Source of the DNA: Aquisphaera giovannonii
Lineage (GTDB): Bacteria > Planctomycetota > Planctomycetia > Isosphaerales > Isosphaeraceae
Reading direction: 5' to 3'
Assembly: GCF_008087625.1 (NCBI RefSeq)
Contig: NZ_CP042997.1
Span: forward strand, 5,642,001-5,706,000
DNA length: 64,000 nucleotides
Position 1 is the first letter of the stretch. Each line of letters starts with the position of its first letter. Both the position numbers and the translations under genes were made by a program. Below, in pieces: positions 47,175 through 55,982 of the stretch. Under the pieces are notes generated by a model, which was not told where the DNA came from, made no database searches, and was given only the letters and a program-made list of their open reading frames with translations.

Positions 47175-48278
47175 CTACTCCCCGCGTGCCTTCCAGGCGG
47201 CGAGGGCCCCGGCCTCCCGGGGCGGGGAGATCGCGAACTTCGGCGCCTCCCGGCGCGCCTCGGGGACGGCGTCCCACCACGCCCGCGTGTCGCGCACGGT
47301 CTCGGCGATCGGCCGGTACGCCAGGCCCGCGTCCTCCGCCCGGCCGTGCCGGATCGACATCATGCCGGCGTCGTTGCCCCGGAGCATCGCCCAGGGGATG
47401 GCCTCCTCGATGCCGTGCGCGCTCAGGAAATCATAATCATCGATCTGCACGAATTGCGCGTCGGAGCGCAGCGCCGCGCGGGCCTGCTCCAGGAACTCGG
47501 GCATGGTGAGGACGCCCCGCGGGCCGGCGGCGTTGTAGACGCCCTCGCGCCCCTCCTCCAGGAGGTGCACCATGAACCCGGCGAGGTCGCGGACGTCGAT
47601 GAACTGCACGGGGTCGTCCCGCCGCCCGGGCGCGAGCGTCTCGCCGCCCCTCGCGAGCCGCTGGGGCCAGTACGGGAACCGGTCCGAGGTGTCCCCCGGC
47701 CCGACGATGTACGTCGGCCGCACGACCACCGCGCCGGCGCCGAACGCGGACCGGACGATCCGCTCGCAGTTCGCCTTGTCGGCCCCGTAGGTCGCGGAGA
47801 GGTCCTTCGGGTCGTCGGCCTTCAGCCGGACCGGGGCCGCCTCGTCCAGCCCGCGCACGAGGTAGGGGTAGTAGACGCCGGTGGAGGACGTGAACAGGTA
47901 CCGGCCGACCTTGCCCTTCAGCAGCTCCGTCGAGAGCCGCACCCACTCGGGATTGGTGGCCGAGTCGTCCACCACGGCGTCCCACGACTTCCCCTCCAGG
48001 GACTTCAGGTCCCCCTTCCGGTCCCCCACCAGCCGGACCACGCCCGCCGGCAGGTCGGCGTCGCGGCGGCCCCTGGTGAAGATGGTGACATGATGGCCGC
48101 GCGCGACCGCATGCCGCACCAGGTGGGGCCCGATGAAGCCGGTGCCGCCGAGCACCAGCAGCTCCATCTTCCCGCCGCCCCCGGCCGGATCCGCCCCCGC
48201 GGGCCCGCGCCCTCCGCCGGCGACCAGGCCCGCCCCGAAGGCGGATAAACCCCTCAGGAACTCTCGACGGTGGGCCAT
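47175..48278 (-). CDS. Exported NAD-dependent epimerase/dehydratase
   Basis: 367 residues. A twin-arginine-like signal (HRREFLRGLSAFGAGLVAGG) and a Gly-rich spacer precede an extended-SDR Rossmann domain: GGTGFIGPHLVRHA, FTSSTGVYYPYL with the catalytic Ser/Thr region, YGADKANCE in place of YxxxK, and RPTYIVGPGDTSDRFPYWP. Tyr and Lys are in the usual spacing (Y-G-A-D-K). Sugar-nucleotide epimerases are normally cytoplasmic, so an exported member is notable; NAD would have to be bound before folded export by Tat. GGAGG is 5 nt before ATG 48278. Confidence 0.9.
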   Translation of the reverse strand: MAHRREFLRGLSAFGAGLVAGGGRGPAGADPAGGGGKMELLVLGGTGFIGPHLVRHAVARGHHVTIFTRGRRDADLPAGVVRLVGDRKGDLKSLEGKSWDAVVDDSATNPEWVRLSTELLKGKVGRYLFTSSTGVYYPYLVRGLDEAAPVRLKADDPKDLSATYGADKANCERIVRSAFGAGAVVVRPTYIVGPGDTSDRFPYWPQRLARGGETLAPGRRDDPVQFIDVRDLAGFMVHLLEEGREGVYNAAGPRGVLTMPEFLEQARAALRSDAQFVQIDDYDFLSAHGIEEAIPWAMLRGNDAGMMSIRHGRAEDAGLAYRPIAETVRDTRAWWDAVPEARREAPKFAISPPREAGALAAWKARGE

Positions 48279-48498
48279 GCGAACCTCCAGGAATCGGGAC
48301 CGCGCGGGGCGCCCCGTCCGGGCCCCGCAAGTATGGGACGGGCCCCCGGGGCCGTCAACGGCCCGCGGGCCATCGGCGCCGTCCGCCCGTATGTCAGTCA
48401 CCATCCCGGGTCGCAAGGGCCCGCGGAACCCTTCCGGATCGCGGGGCGTCGAAGGTGGCGGGGCGCGGGAGGTCCACTCCGGCCGGGGAGGTCCGAGG

Positions 48499-49770
48499 AT
48501 GTCGCGACGGGGCATGGGCATCGGAGTGCTGCTGATCGGGGCCTTCGTCCCGACGCCCCTCGCAACAGCGCAGACAGACGAGGCGGCGCTCGGCCGGGAC
48601 CTGGCGGCCGCGGCCGAGGCCCCGTGCTGGCAGCCCGTGTACGCGGAGGGCCGACGCGGCCTCCCGGGCGTGATGGGCGGGCCGGCGATCGTGCGCGAAC
48701 GGTGCGAGGCCCCGGCCACCCTCCGCGCCGCGCGGGAGCTGGCGCGGAGGCACGGGGAAGAGGCCGCCCCATACTGGGCGCGGCGGGCCGGCGAGATGTC
48801 CACGCCTCCCGAGCGCGGCCTCGCCCTGGCGACGCTCGTGGCCCTGGCGGATCGGCCCGGCCCGGCCGATCGGCTGGCGGGGCTCCTGTTCGACGAGCGG
48901 ATGTCGGGAAACGTGGGCGTCGCCTTCAGCCTGATCGTCGACCTGCACGGCCCGTCCGCGCGGCCGCTCCTGGAGCGGCTGGTCGCGGAGGCCTGTCGGC
49001 GTCGGAGGGCCAATCCGGAGCGACCCCCCAGCCTCCAATCCTTCCTCGTGCTGTCCCGGGCGGCGGAGCTGCTGGGCGCCGTCGGCGACGAGGGGACGCG
49101 GGACTTCCTGCGCGGGCTGCTCGCCCGGGGCGGCAAGGCGGACCCGTGCGCCTTGCCGCTCCGACTCGCCCTCGACGCGATCGACGCCCGGCTGTCGCAG
49201 CCGGAGGCCGAGAGGGCGGCCTGGGGCCGCGACGCGATCGAATTCGTCAAGGCACGGTGGTTCCACTCGGGCAGCATCTCGGCCGAGATCGACGCCTGCA
49301 GGGGGGCGGGATGGCTGGCCGGCCGAGGGGTCCGGCTCGGCGTCCCCTTCCTCCGCTTCCCGCTCTCCGGCCGTGCCTCGGCCGACCTGGCGGTGGCCGT
49401 GGCGGGCAGCCAGCGCGAGGCGGCCCTGATCCCCGACCTCGCCCGCGTCGCCGAGCGGCAGAGGGGCGGATACACCTCGTCGATGGCCGTCGCGGCCCTC
49501 GGCCAGGTCGGGACCCGCGAGGCGATGGACGCGCTGCTCGCCATGGTCCGCCCGGACTTCCCCATGCGGATTGCCGGCCCCCTCTCGGTCCTGGCCCGGG
49601 ACGGGGACGCGACGACCCTCCGGGCCCTGGTCCGCCTCGCGACCGACCGGTCTTTCGACGCCGCGGACCGGGCCGACATCGCCGCCGCGCGCGACTACCT
49701 CGCCGCGCGGCTCGCGGGCAGGCCCGCGGCGTCGCCGATGGGCGACGGGCCCCAGTTCCCTCCCCGCTAG
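48499..49770 (+). CDS. Secreted HEAT-repeat-like protein
   Basis: 423 residues. A signal peptide (MGIGVLLIGAFVPTPLATAQ) is followed by an all-helical protein with HEAT-like motifs (ELLGAVGDEGTRDFLRGLLA, AALGQVGTREAMDALLAMV and LSVLARDGDATTLRALVRLA). Such repeats bind other proteins. No enzymatic motif is seen. GGGGAGG lies 8 nt before ATG 48499. The methyltransferase gene follows on the same strand after 81 bp. Confidence 0.82.
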   Translation: MSRRGMGIGVLLIGAFVPTPLATAQTDEAALGRDLAAAAEAPCWQPVYAEGRRGLPGVMGGPAIVRERCEAPATLRAARELARRHGEEAAPYWARRAGEMSTPPERGLALATLVALADRPGPADRLAGLLFDERMSGNVGVAFSLIVDLHGPSARPLLERLVAEACRRRRANPERPPSLQSFLVLSRAAELLGAVGDEGTRDFLRGLLARGGKADPCALPLRLALDAIDARLSQPEAERAAWGRDAIEFVKARWFHSGSISAEIDACRGAGWLAGRGVRLGVPFLRFPLSGRASADLAVAVAGSQREAALIPDLARVAERQRGGYTSSMAVAALGQVGTREAMDALLAMVRPDFPMRIAGPLSVLARDGDATTLRALVRLATDRSFDAADRADIAAARDYLAARLAGRPAASPMGDGPQFPPR

Positions 49771-49851
49771 CGGAGGGCCCGCGGAAGGCGGATAGTGGTC
49801 CGGGCGATGAGGGATTCGGCGGGCAGCTCGGTGGACCTCGGAGCGAAGGCG

Positions 49852-50673
49852 ATGAGCGACGACCTGGCCTCGGGCTTCCGGGACGTGGACCGCGCGGCGG
49901 ACTTCGAGGTCTTCTCGCGGTGCCTGGAGCTGGTGGACTCGATCCCGTTCTTCGCCGACTGCAAGCGGGAGAGCTACCGCCTGCTCGGCGCCGGGCCGGG
50001 CCGGCGGATCCTGGACGTCGGCTGCGGCCTGGGGGACGACGCCGCGGCGATGGCGAGGATCGTGGCGCCCGGCGGGGCGGTGGTCGGCGTCGACGCCAGC
50101 CGGGGGATGGTGGAGGCGGCCCGACGGCGGCATGAGGATGTGGCGGGCCTCTCGTTCGAGGTCGCCGATGCGGGATCCCTGCCGTTCGACGACGCGAGCT
50201 TCGACGCATGCCGGATCGACCGCGTGCTCCAGCACGTCCCCGACCCGGCCCCGGCGATCGCCGAGATGGCCCGCGTGCTGCGGCCCGGCGGCGTGCTCGT
50301 CGCGTACGACAACGACTGGGAGACCCTGACCGTCGATGCGCCCGACCGCGCCCTGACGCGCACCGTGCTCAACGCCTGGTGCGACCGCTTCCCCACGGGC
50401 TGGATCGGCCGCCGCCTCGTCCCCCTCTTCCTGGACGCCGGCCTCATCGACGTCGAGGCGGCCCCGAGGACCCTGGTGCTCCGCGACCTGGCCGTGGCCG
50501 ACCGGCTCTACGCCTTCTTCGCCACCGCCGATCGCCTGGCGGAGTCCGGCCTCGCCCGCCGGGACGACCTGGAGCGATGGGCGGGAGGCCTCCGCGCCGC
50601 CGACGCCCGGGGCCGCTTCTTCTGCTCCTACACCGGCTTCCTCATCCGGGGAGTCCGCGAGGCGCGGGCCTGA
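49852..50673 (+). CDS. Class I SAM-dependent methyltransferase
   Basis: 273 residues with the Rossmann-like methyltransferase order: motif I ILDVGCGLGDDAAAMA, motif II GVDASRGMVEAA, motif III VADAGSLPFDDASFD, motif IV CRIDRVLQHVPDP and motif V MARVLRPGGVLVAYD. This is the UbiE/Methyltransf_11 type; the substrate is unknown. The C-terminal half (WETLTVDAPDRALTRTVLNA) is a family-like helical lid. ATG 49852 is used because GGAG lies 8 nt upstream; ATG 49807 is an in-frame alternative that adds 15 residues. Confidence 0.92.
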   Translation: MSDDLASGFRDVDRAADFEVFSRCLELVDSIPFFADCKRESYRLLGAGPGRRILDVGCGLGDDAAAMARIVAPGGAVVGVDASRGMVEAARRRHEDVAGLSFEVADAGSLPFDDASFDACRIDRVLQHVPDPAPAIAEMARVLRPGGVLVAYDNDWETLTVDAPDRALTRTVLNAWCDRFPTGWIGRRLVPLFLDAGLIDVEAAPRTLVLRDLAVADRLYAFFATADRLAESGLARRDDLERWAGGLRAADARGRFFCSYTGFLIRGVREARA

Positions 50674-50753
50674 AGTCGGAAACGTGGCTCATCCGGCCGG
50701 GGCGCGTGGCGACCGGGCCGCCGTCGCCTCCCATGCCAGGCCCTCGGGCCGCG

Positions 50754-51107
50754 GCGGTCCCGCGGCATCGCCTCCGGCTCTGCCGCAGCCACCCGGAGCG
50801 AGGGCCGGCGATCCTCCTCGGGTGGCCGTGGCGGGAGCGCAGCGACGCCGCGGGATCGCCTCGGACGGCTCGAGCGGCGCGGGCTCGCCCGCTCGCCGCG
50901 GCGGTCCCGCGGCATCGCCTCCGGCTCTGCCGCAGCCACCCGGAGCGAGGGCCGGCGATCCTCCTCGGGTGGCCGTGGCGGGAGCGCAGCGACGCCGCGG
51001 GATCGCCTCGGACGGCTCGAGCGGCGCGGGCTCGCCCGCTCGCCGCGGCGATCCCGCGGCATCGCCTCCGGCTCTGCCGCAGCCACCCGGAGTGAGGGCC
51101 GGCGATC
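50754..51107. repeat. 147-bp tandem repeat, 2.4 copies
   Basis: Units at 50754-50900 and 50901-51047 are near identical; a third, 60-bp partial unit starts at 51048. Each begins GCGGTCCCGCGGCATCGCCTC. The period is a multiple of three, so several frames stay open across it on both strands, but none looks like a real protein. It lies downstream of the methyltransferase gene. Confidence 0.85.
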
Positions 51108-51961
51108 ACGACTCCGATGGCCCCATCGACACTCGGCGCACGCTCCAGCCGGATGAACCGAAAAAGTTCGGGCTGGATGTCGTCCCGACGACCCTCCGGC
51201 CGACCGCCGACGGACCGGCCCGCAACTCCGAGGAGTCCCGGGACATGCGCCGCCCTTGCGGGCTCATGCCGGCAACCCATCGGGCGCCCGCGCCCGTCGG
51301 AATGCCCGGGACATTGGCGTTGACCTGAATGGAATCCGGGGCACAATGCGCGAATCGGTGAATGGTCCGGGAGACGCCCGTCGCGGGGCGGATCAGACTC
51401 GATGACGCGAAACGCCGGCGCCGCGGCGGGAGCCGCGGGCGTGCCGACCGCAGCGAGTCCGTGCACGGTATCGAAGGCGAGCCGCGGATCGTGGATCTCA
51501 TCCGCCGGGGGTGTGCCGAGGGCGGCGTCGCCGTCCGGTCACTCCCGGGGTGCCGCAGTATGGAAGCTTGGGCCATCGAATCCGAACGAAAGGGATGGAA
51601 CCCGCCCCGACCCCGCCCCGGGAGTCGAGGACGCGACCGGCCGGGCGGGATGGCCCCGCCGGCGATGTCGCGGGGGAAACCCGCGCCGACGTGCGGGCCA
51701 CGACGACGAGCGTCCCCGCTGACGTCCGGCCGTCCCGGGCCCTCCCTCCGTCGAGGACGCCGGAGGGCGAAGCGACGCATCACGCTGCCTATGTGTGATT
51801 TTAAGCATACGATCGTGGCGTTTTGTAGACATGCCGTCCTGGCTGCGGGATGGTGGCGTAAATGTGTTGCTGGGCCGACGCGGGTACGGGCCTCGGGCGG
51901 GAGGAAACGCATCGAGGACGCCGCGGGGCCCGGCCGATTCGATGCCCGGCCAGGACGACAC
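51108..51961. other. Non-coding region upstream of the PEP-CTERM gene
   Basis: 854 bases with no recognisable gene. It continues from the 147-bp tandem repeat. An AT-rich island at about 51785-51830 (GTGTGATTTTAAGCATACG) stands out and may contain the promoter for the PEP-CTERM gene; no -35/-10 pair can be fixed. Confidence 0.4.
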
Positions 51962-52738
51962 ATGATGGGAATTCATTCGATGTGCAAGGGAGAGGGTCGC
52001 CGGCCGGTCGAGGCCGGCCGTGACGGGGTGCGGGGCGGCGTGGGGCCTTTCGGCCCGCGGCCGATCTCCGGGGCGGGGATGGTCCGGCTCATGGCGTCGC
52101 TGGCGGCCCTGTGCGCCTGCCTGCCGTCGGGGCAGGCCGTCGCGGGCTCGATGTCGGCCCGGCACGCCCACGCCTCGGGGGGGGCGGCCCTCTTCGAGCG
52201 GCTCGAGCGCCAGAACGTGGGCGTCTACGAGCGGATGGTCCAGATGCGCGACGCCCATCCGTCCGCGTTCGACACGGCGCATCCCTTCTATGCGTCGATC
52301 CTGACGGATCGGGGCTCCTTCGAATACTGGCTGAATCGCTGGCAGTCGCACCACCTGCGGTTCGAGCACTTCCATCCCCTGGCCTGGAAGGTGATCGCGG
52401 GCGAGGCCTACATGGGCGGCCCGCCGTCCCCGGGCGCCCCGGGGATGCCGCCGACGACCTCGCCGTCCCTGCCGCCGGCGGGCCAGGGCCTGGACCCGAC
52501 GGGCGGCACGCCCCCGATCCCCCCGCTGCCGCCCGGCGGGCCGACGATCCCTTCCGGCGGCCCCACGATCCCGCCCGGCGGCCCCACGAACCCGCCCGGC
52601 GGGCCGACGAACCCGCCCGGCGGCCCCACGATCTCCGGCGCGGTCCCCGAGCCGGCCTCGTGCGCCCTGCTGGCCTCCTCCATGGCGATCGTCATCGCCG
52701 CCCGCGTCCTCTCGCGTCGGCGAGCCCGGCCCGCCTGA
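51962..52738 (+). CDS. PEP-CTERM exported protein with Pro/Gly-rich repeats
   Basis: 258 residues. An N-terminal export signal (MVRLMASLAALCACLPSGQA, about 40-59) precedes a helical region (HASGGAALFERLERQNVGVY), then a low-complexity stretch of about eight repeats of the type GGPTIPPGGPT/NPPGGPT, and a C-terminal PEP-CTERM sorting tail: VPEPASCALLASSMAIVIAA followed by an Arg-rich end. PEP-CTERM tails direct processing and surface attachment in exosortase-bearing bacteria. ATG 51962 has AGGA 6 nt upstream; ATG 52079 (MVRLMAS) would place the signal at the very N-terminus. Confidence 0.82.
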   Translation: MMGIHSMCKGEGRRPVEAGRDGVRGGVGPFGPRPISGAGMVRLMASLAALCACLPSGQAVAGSMSARHAHASGGAALFERLERQNVGVYERMVQMRDAHPSAFDTAHPFYASILTDRGSFEYWLNRWQSHHLRFEHFHPLAWKVIAGEAYMGGPPSPGAPGMPPTTSPSLPPAGQGLDPTGGTPPIPPLPPGGPTIPSGGPTIPPGGPTNPPGGPTNPPGGPTISGAVPEPASCALLASSMAIVIAARVLSRRRARPA

Positions 52739-52795
52739 CCGGGCCCGGCCAGATCGCATCATCTCTCGGATTCCGTGACGCGGCCGGGCCGAGAT

Positions 52796-53285
52796 CCCTC
52801 TCCCTCGCCCGGTTGCGGGAGAGGGAGAGATCGGCTCGTCCCGCGAACGAAATCACGGGGCCTCCATGTCGCGTGCCGCGGGCCGACTTGCGGGTCATGA
52901 AGCCGGCGAGTAAGAGGATCGCGTAGGCCGGCCCTTCGCACCGACAACTTCCCCTGGCAAGGGCGAGGGAGGGCCGGATCCCATTCCCCCCTTACGAAGG
53001 GGGGATACAGGGGGGTGATCTCGATCGCCGCGGCCGGCCGAACGCACCCCCTCTCACTCCCCCTTTGGCAAGCTTATCTTTAGCCACGACTCGAGCCGAG
53101 CGGGCCTTCCGGTCCCCTCCCCCCACCGTGGGGGAGGGTCAGGGACAGGGGCAACCGCCTCCGACATGCGAAGGAGCCTCGGGATGGTCCGTGCGGGCCC
53201 GCTCCTGTTCACCGGCTCGCGAGGCATTCGAGGGCCCTTCGGACCCCCTCTCCCTAGCCCTCCCCCACGGTGGGGGGAGGGGACC
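52796..53285. repeat. Cluster of palindromic GC repeats (types A, B and C)
   Basis: Within about 500 bp lie a type C repeat at 52796-52829 (CTCTCCCTCGCCCGG-TTG-CGGGAGAGG), a type B at 52984-53030 (core CCCCCCTTACGAAGGGGGG) with a partner near 53045, and type A repeats at about 53112-53151 and 53242-53285. The stretch 52739-53755 has no convincing gene. It looks like an accumulation zone for these elements. Confidence 0.75.
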
Positions 53286-53755
53286 GGAATGGTCCCTCGC
53301 CTCGATTTGTGGGTGAAGCAAAGCTCTGGTAAGGGGGAGAACGGGATTCGCCTCCCCCATCCTGGTGGGAGATAGGCGGGGTCTCGGAGGGCGGACATAG
53401 GACCTTCTTCCTCGCCAGGGTCATGAGCAAAGCCCGCGGTGTGGGAGGGGACCGGAGCCACTCCTCCTCGCTGATGCGTCATGACCGGCCCGCTGATCGG
53501 GTGCCGGAGCAGGGCCTCGGCGCATCCGCGTCCCGGGCCGGCCTGCTGGTCGGCTCCGCCGCTCATCGACGGAGACGGTCCGGAAGCCGGCGAGCGGCCC
53601 CCCTGGATCCCTCGCCCCGCCGCCCCTCCGCACTTTTCGAAACGCCCGCCGGCCGGCCCGGGAATCGTGGTGTAAGCTTGCGGTGCAATCCGGCCGGCCC
53701 CCGTGAGTCGGCGCCCGCACCCGAGTGATTCCACCACCTTTGAAGAGAGGCGACC

Positions 53756-54823
53756 ATGCACCGCCGGGCGAGGTGGCTCTACGCCGCGGTCGGCCTCGCC
53801 GCCCTGTGGGGCGGCCCGGCCTCGGCCTGTCACGTCTGCAAGCAAACCCCCTGCGTCCTCGCGCCGCAGCCGTCCTATGAATGCGTCATCGAGAACGTCC
53901 CCGTCACGGTGATGAAGACGAAGACGAGGGTGGACCTCGTCCCCGTCCGCACCAAGACGATCATGGAGACGAAGCTCGAGACGAAGTACATCGACGAGAA
54001 GCGGACCGTCTGCTGGCCCGTCTTCGAGACGACTTTCGACACGAGGGCCTATACGGTCTGCCGGCCCGTCTACGAGACGACGATGGTCGAGCAGCCGTTC
54101 ACCGTCTGCCGCCCGGTCCAGACGACCCGCCGGGTGACCGAGTGCGTCATGAAGCCCGTCACCGAGCTGGTCCCGGTCCCGGTGAAGTCCGGCTGCGGCC
54201 TCTGCGGCCACCCGGCCGGCGGCTGCACCTGCCGGACGATGGCGAAGACCTGCTACCGCCCCGTGATGGTCACCCGCGACGTCGTCGAGACGCGGATGGA
54301 ATCCACCGTGGAGCTCCGGGCCGTCCCGGTCACCACCTGCCGCCTCGTCCCCGAGCAGCGGTTCGAGAAGGTCCCCGTCACCGTCCGACGGACGAAGACC
54401 GAGGACCTCTACTTCAAGGTCCCCGTCGTCGTGTCGAGGTCCGTCCCCAAGACGCTCGTCTGGAAGCAGGCCGTCGTCACCTGCGTCGAGGTCCCCGTCA
54501 CCGTCTATCGCCCCGTGATGAAGATGGTGCCCATCATCCCCTGCGACGAGGGCGAGGTCGTCGCCAGCCCCCAGTCCGTCGCCTCCGGCCAGGCGACGCC
54601 CGAGCCCGCCGCCGCCCCGCCGCCCCCCGCCCAGCCCACGCCGGCTCCCGCGCAGCCGCCCGCCCGCCAGCGGGCGAAGCCTGAAGGCAGCGTGCCCGCC
54701 CCCGACGTGAAACCCGCCGTCCCCCCGCCCCCGGCCCCCGGCCGCCTCGTCCCCACCGCCGCGTCCGCCGACACCCCGGACGCGGCACCCGACCTCGGCC
54801 CGGCGCTCACGCCGGCGGCCTGA
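53756..54823 (+). CDS. YTV-type Cys-rich secreted surface protein
   Basis: 355 residues. A signal peptide (MHRRARWLYAAVGLAALWGG) is followed by a Cys-rich region with repeated short motifs: YTVCRPVYETTMVEQPFTVC is the YTV domain pattern described for planctomycete cell-wall proteins, and CRPV, VPVTV and CWPVF recur. About 20 Cys residues suggest extensive disulfide bonding outside the cell. The C-terminal third is Pro/Ala-rich and probably extended. No enzymatic motif is seen. It is likely a structural component of the planctomycete envelope. The preceding kilobase is non-coding and repeat-rich. Confidence 0.85.
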   Translation: MHRRARWLYAAVGLAALWGGPASACHVCKQTPCVLAPQPSYECVIENVPVTVMKTKTRVDLVPVRTKTIMETKLETKYIDEKRTVCWPVFETTFDTRAYTVCRPVYETTMVEQPFTVCRPVQTTRRVTECVMKPVTELVPVPVKSGCGLCGHPAGGCTCRTMAKTCYRPVMVTRDVVETRMESTVELRAVPVTTCRLVPEQRFEKVPVTVRRTKTEDLYFKVPVVVSRSVPKTLVWKQAVVTCVEVPVTVYRPVMKMVPIIPCDEGEVVASPQSVASGQATPEPAAAPPPPAQPTPAPAQPPARQRAKPEGSVPAPDVKPAVPPPPAPGRLVPTAASADTPDAAPDLGPALTPAA

Positions 54824-54954
54824 CGGCAAAGCTACTGACATCCGATCGCCCCGGGCCGCACATCGGCCTCGGGGCCTTCGGCGCGGAGCAGGAGCGATTT
54901 TCACGGCGGGCCTCGCCCCCGACCCCGCGGGCAACAAGGCTGGGCCCGGGCCCG

Positions 54955-55341
54955 TCACCAGATCCGGCGGACGGGGTACGCGTCGAGGGCGGCATCGGCG
55001 CTGAGGATCGGGGCCTGCTCGACCATCGCCTGCGCGACGAGGAGGCGATCGGACGGGTCGCGGTGGTGGTAGGGCAGGGTGGCCGGCGCCGCCGTGTGCC
55101 GAGGTTCGATGGGGAGGTGCCGGAAGCCGTCGTCGTCGATGGCGGCGCGGAAGAAGGCTTCGAAGGGTCGGGCCAGGGCGTACTTGCCCACGCTGATCTT
55201 GATGGCGGTCTCCCGGTGGCTGGCCGGGCTGACGAGCTTCTCGTGTGCCGTGTCCAGGATGAGCGCCATGGCGGTCCCGCTCAGCCGCGGATCGTTCAGG
55301 GCAAACCAGAGCAGCGTGTGGGTGTCGAGGATCATCCTCAT
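54955..55341 (-). CDS. vapC: VapC-type PIN-domain toxin
   Basis: 128-residue PIN ribonuclease toxin. The first acidic residue is in MILDTHTLLWF, a second in the SPASHRETAIKISVGK region (Glu), and the C-terminal cluster in RDPSDRLLVAQAM and ILSADAAL (Asp). The acidic set for metal binding is therefore present. The start at 55341 overlaps the upstream antitoxin stop as ATGA (55338-55341). The antitoxin gene lacks a standard start codon, raising the question of how the toxin is controlled. This VapC subgroup pairs with Phd/YefM-type antitoxins. Confidence 0.9.
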   Translation of the reverse strand: MRMILDTHTLLWFALNDPRLSGTAMALILDTAHEKLVSPASHRETAIKISVGKYALARPFEAFFRAAIDDDGFRHLPIEPRHTAAPATLPYHHRDPSDRLLVAQAMVEQAPILSADAALDAYPVRRIW

Positions 55342-55568
55342 GGCATGTATTCGGCGAAATCCTCCAGGTGCTCGTCATCCTCGGCGAGGATGACGAGCAT
55401 CCCCCGGCAGCGTCCCGGGACGGGCCTCGGCGCATCCTCCGTCGGGACAGAGATCATCCGGGCGATGGGCCGGTCGCCCTCCGTGATGATGACGCCCTCT
55501 CCGGGAGCCAGGCGTCGGACGAGCTCGGGCAGGATCGCCTGGGCGTCCTGGATGGTGATCGTCGACGT
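55338..55568 (-). CDS. Phd/YefM-type antitoxin with ACG in place of the start codon
   Basis: About 77 residues: STITIQDAQAILPELVRRLA, then PGEGVIITEGDRPIARMI, then an acidic tail (EDDEHLEDFAEYMP). This matches prevent-host-death-type antitoxins that partner PIN toxins. There is no ATG, GTG or TTG in frame near the protein start. The codon at the expected position is ACG (55568-55566), 7 nt after a strong GAGAGGAG Shine-Dalgarno. A single ATG-to-ACG change would explain it; ACG can also initiate weakly. An upstream in-frame ATG far away would add an unrelated N-terminus. The stop overlaps vapC by 4 nt. Confidence 0.75.
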   Translation of the reverse strand, partial: TSTITIQDAQAILPELVRRLAPGEGVIITEGDRPIARMISVPTEDAPRPVPGRCRGMLVILAEDDEHLEDFAEYMP

Positions 55569-55725
55569 GGCCGGTCTCCTCTCTTCGTGCCGGTTGGGTT
55601 CGTCGCATTCTACACGACATCGCGACGCCGGTTCGAGCCTCGCCCCGTCCATCAGGGGCAGTGGGGCCGTCCTCATGGAGCGTGATCCAGCCGCGCGACG
55701 CATGGGAGAAGAACGGGGCCATCGA

Positions 55726-55878
55726 GGAGAACAGGGCCATCCACGCGAGGAGAACAGGGCCATCCACGAGACGCGATCCGGTGGGACACCCTAAGCCTCC
55801 TAGGCCCCCAGGATATCGAGGGATGTCCCCGTATCGGCCCCTCCCCGTATCGGCCCCTCCCCGTATCGGTCCCCCGGC
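55726..55878. repeat. Short tandem repeats upstream of the antitoxin
   Basis: GGAGAACAGGGCCATCCACG occurs at 55726-55745 and 55749-55768, with a diverged copy just to the left (GAAGAACGGGGCCATC). Further on, a 16-bp unit GTATCGGCCCCTCCCC is repeated at 55831-55846 and 55847-55862, then a degenerate third copy. No gene is recognised in 55569-55982; the repeats may affect toxin-antitoxin promoter spacing or be slippage products. Confidence 0.65.
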
Positions 55879-55982
55879 CGATCAAGCCAGGGTTGTCCGA
55901 TCTCGCCGACTGCGAAAGCTCGGCAGCCCCATTTGACCGCCCTCGGTTGTGGCTGCCTGCGAAAATCGTCAGTATCGGGAGG

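Noticed and set aside
50628-51086. Open frame across the 147-bp tandem repeats, minus strand
   Set aside because: It is open only because the repeat period is a multiple of three. The translation is Arg/Pro/Ala-rich with no start context or family features.
52796-53372. Palindromic repeats as a CRISPR array
   Set aside because: The copies are in mixed orientation, unevenly spaced, of different types and self-complementary throughout. There are no regular spacers and no cas genes.
53423-53728. Small frames between the repeat cluster and the YTV gene
   Set aside because: They have no ribosome-binding sites, no family features, and their translations are typical of GC-rich non-coding DNA.
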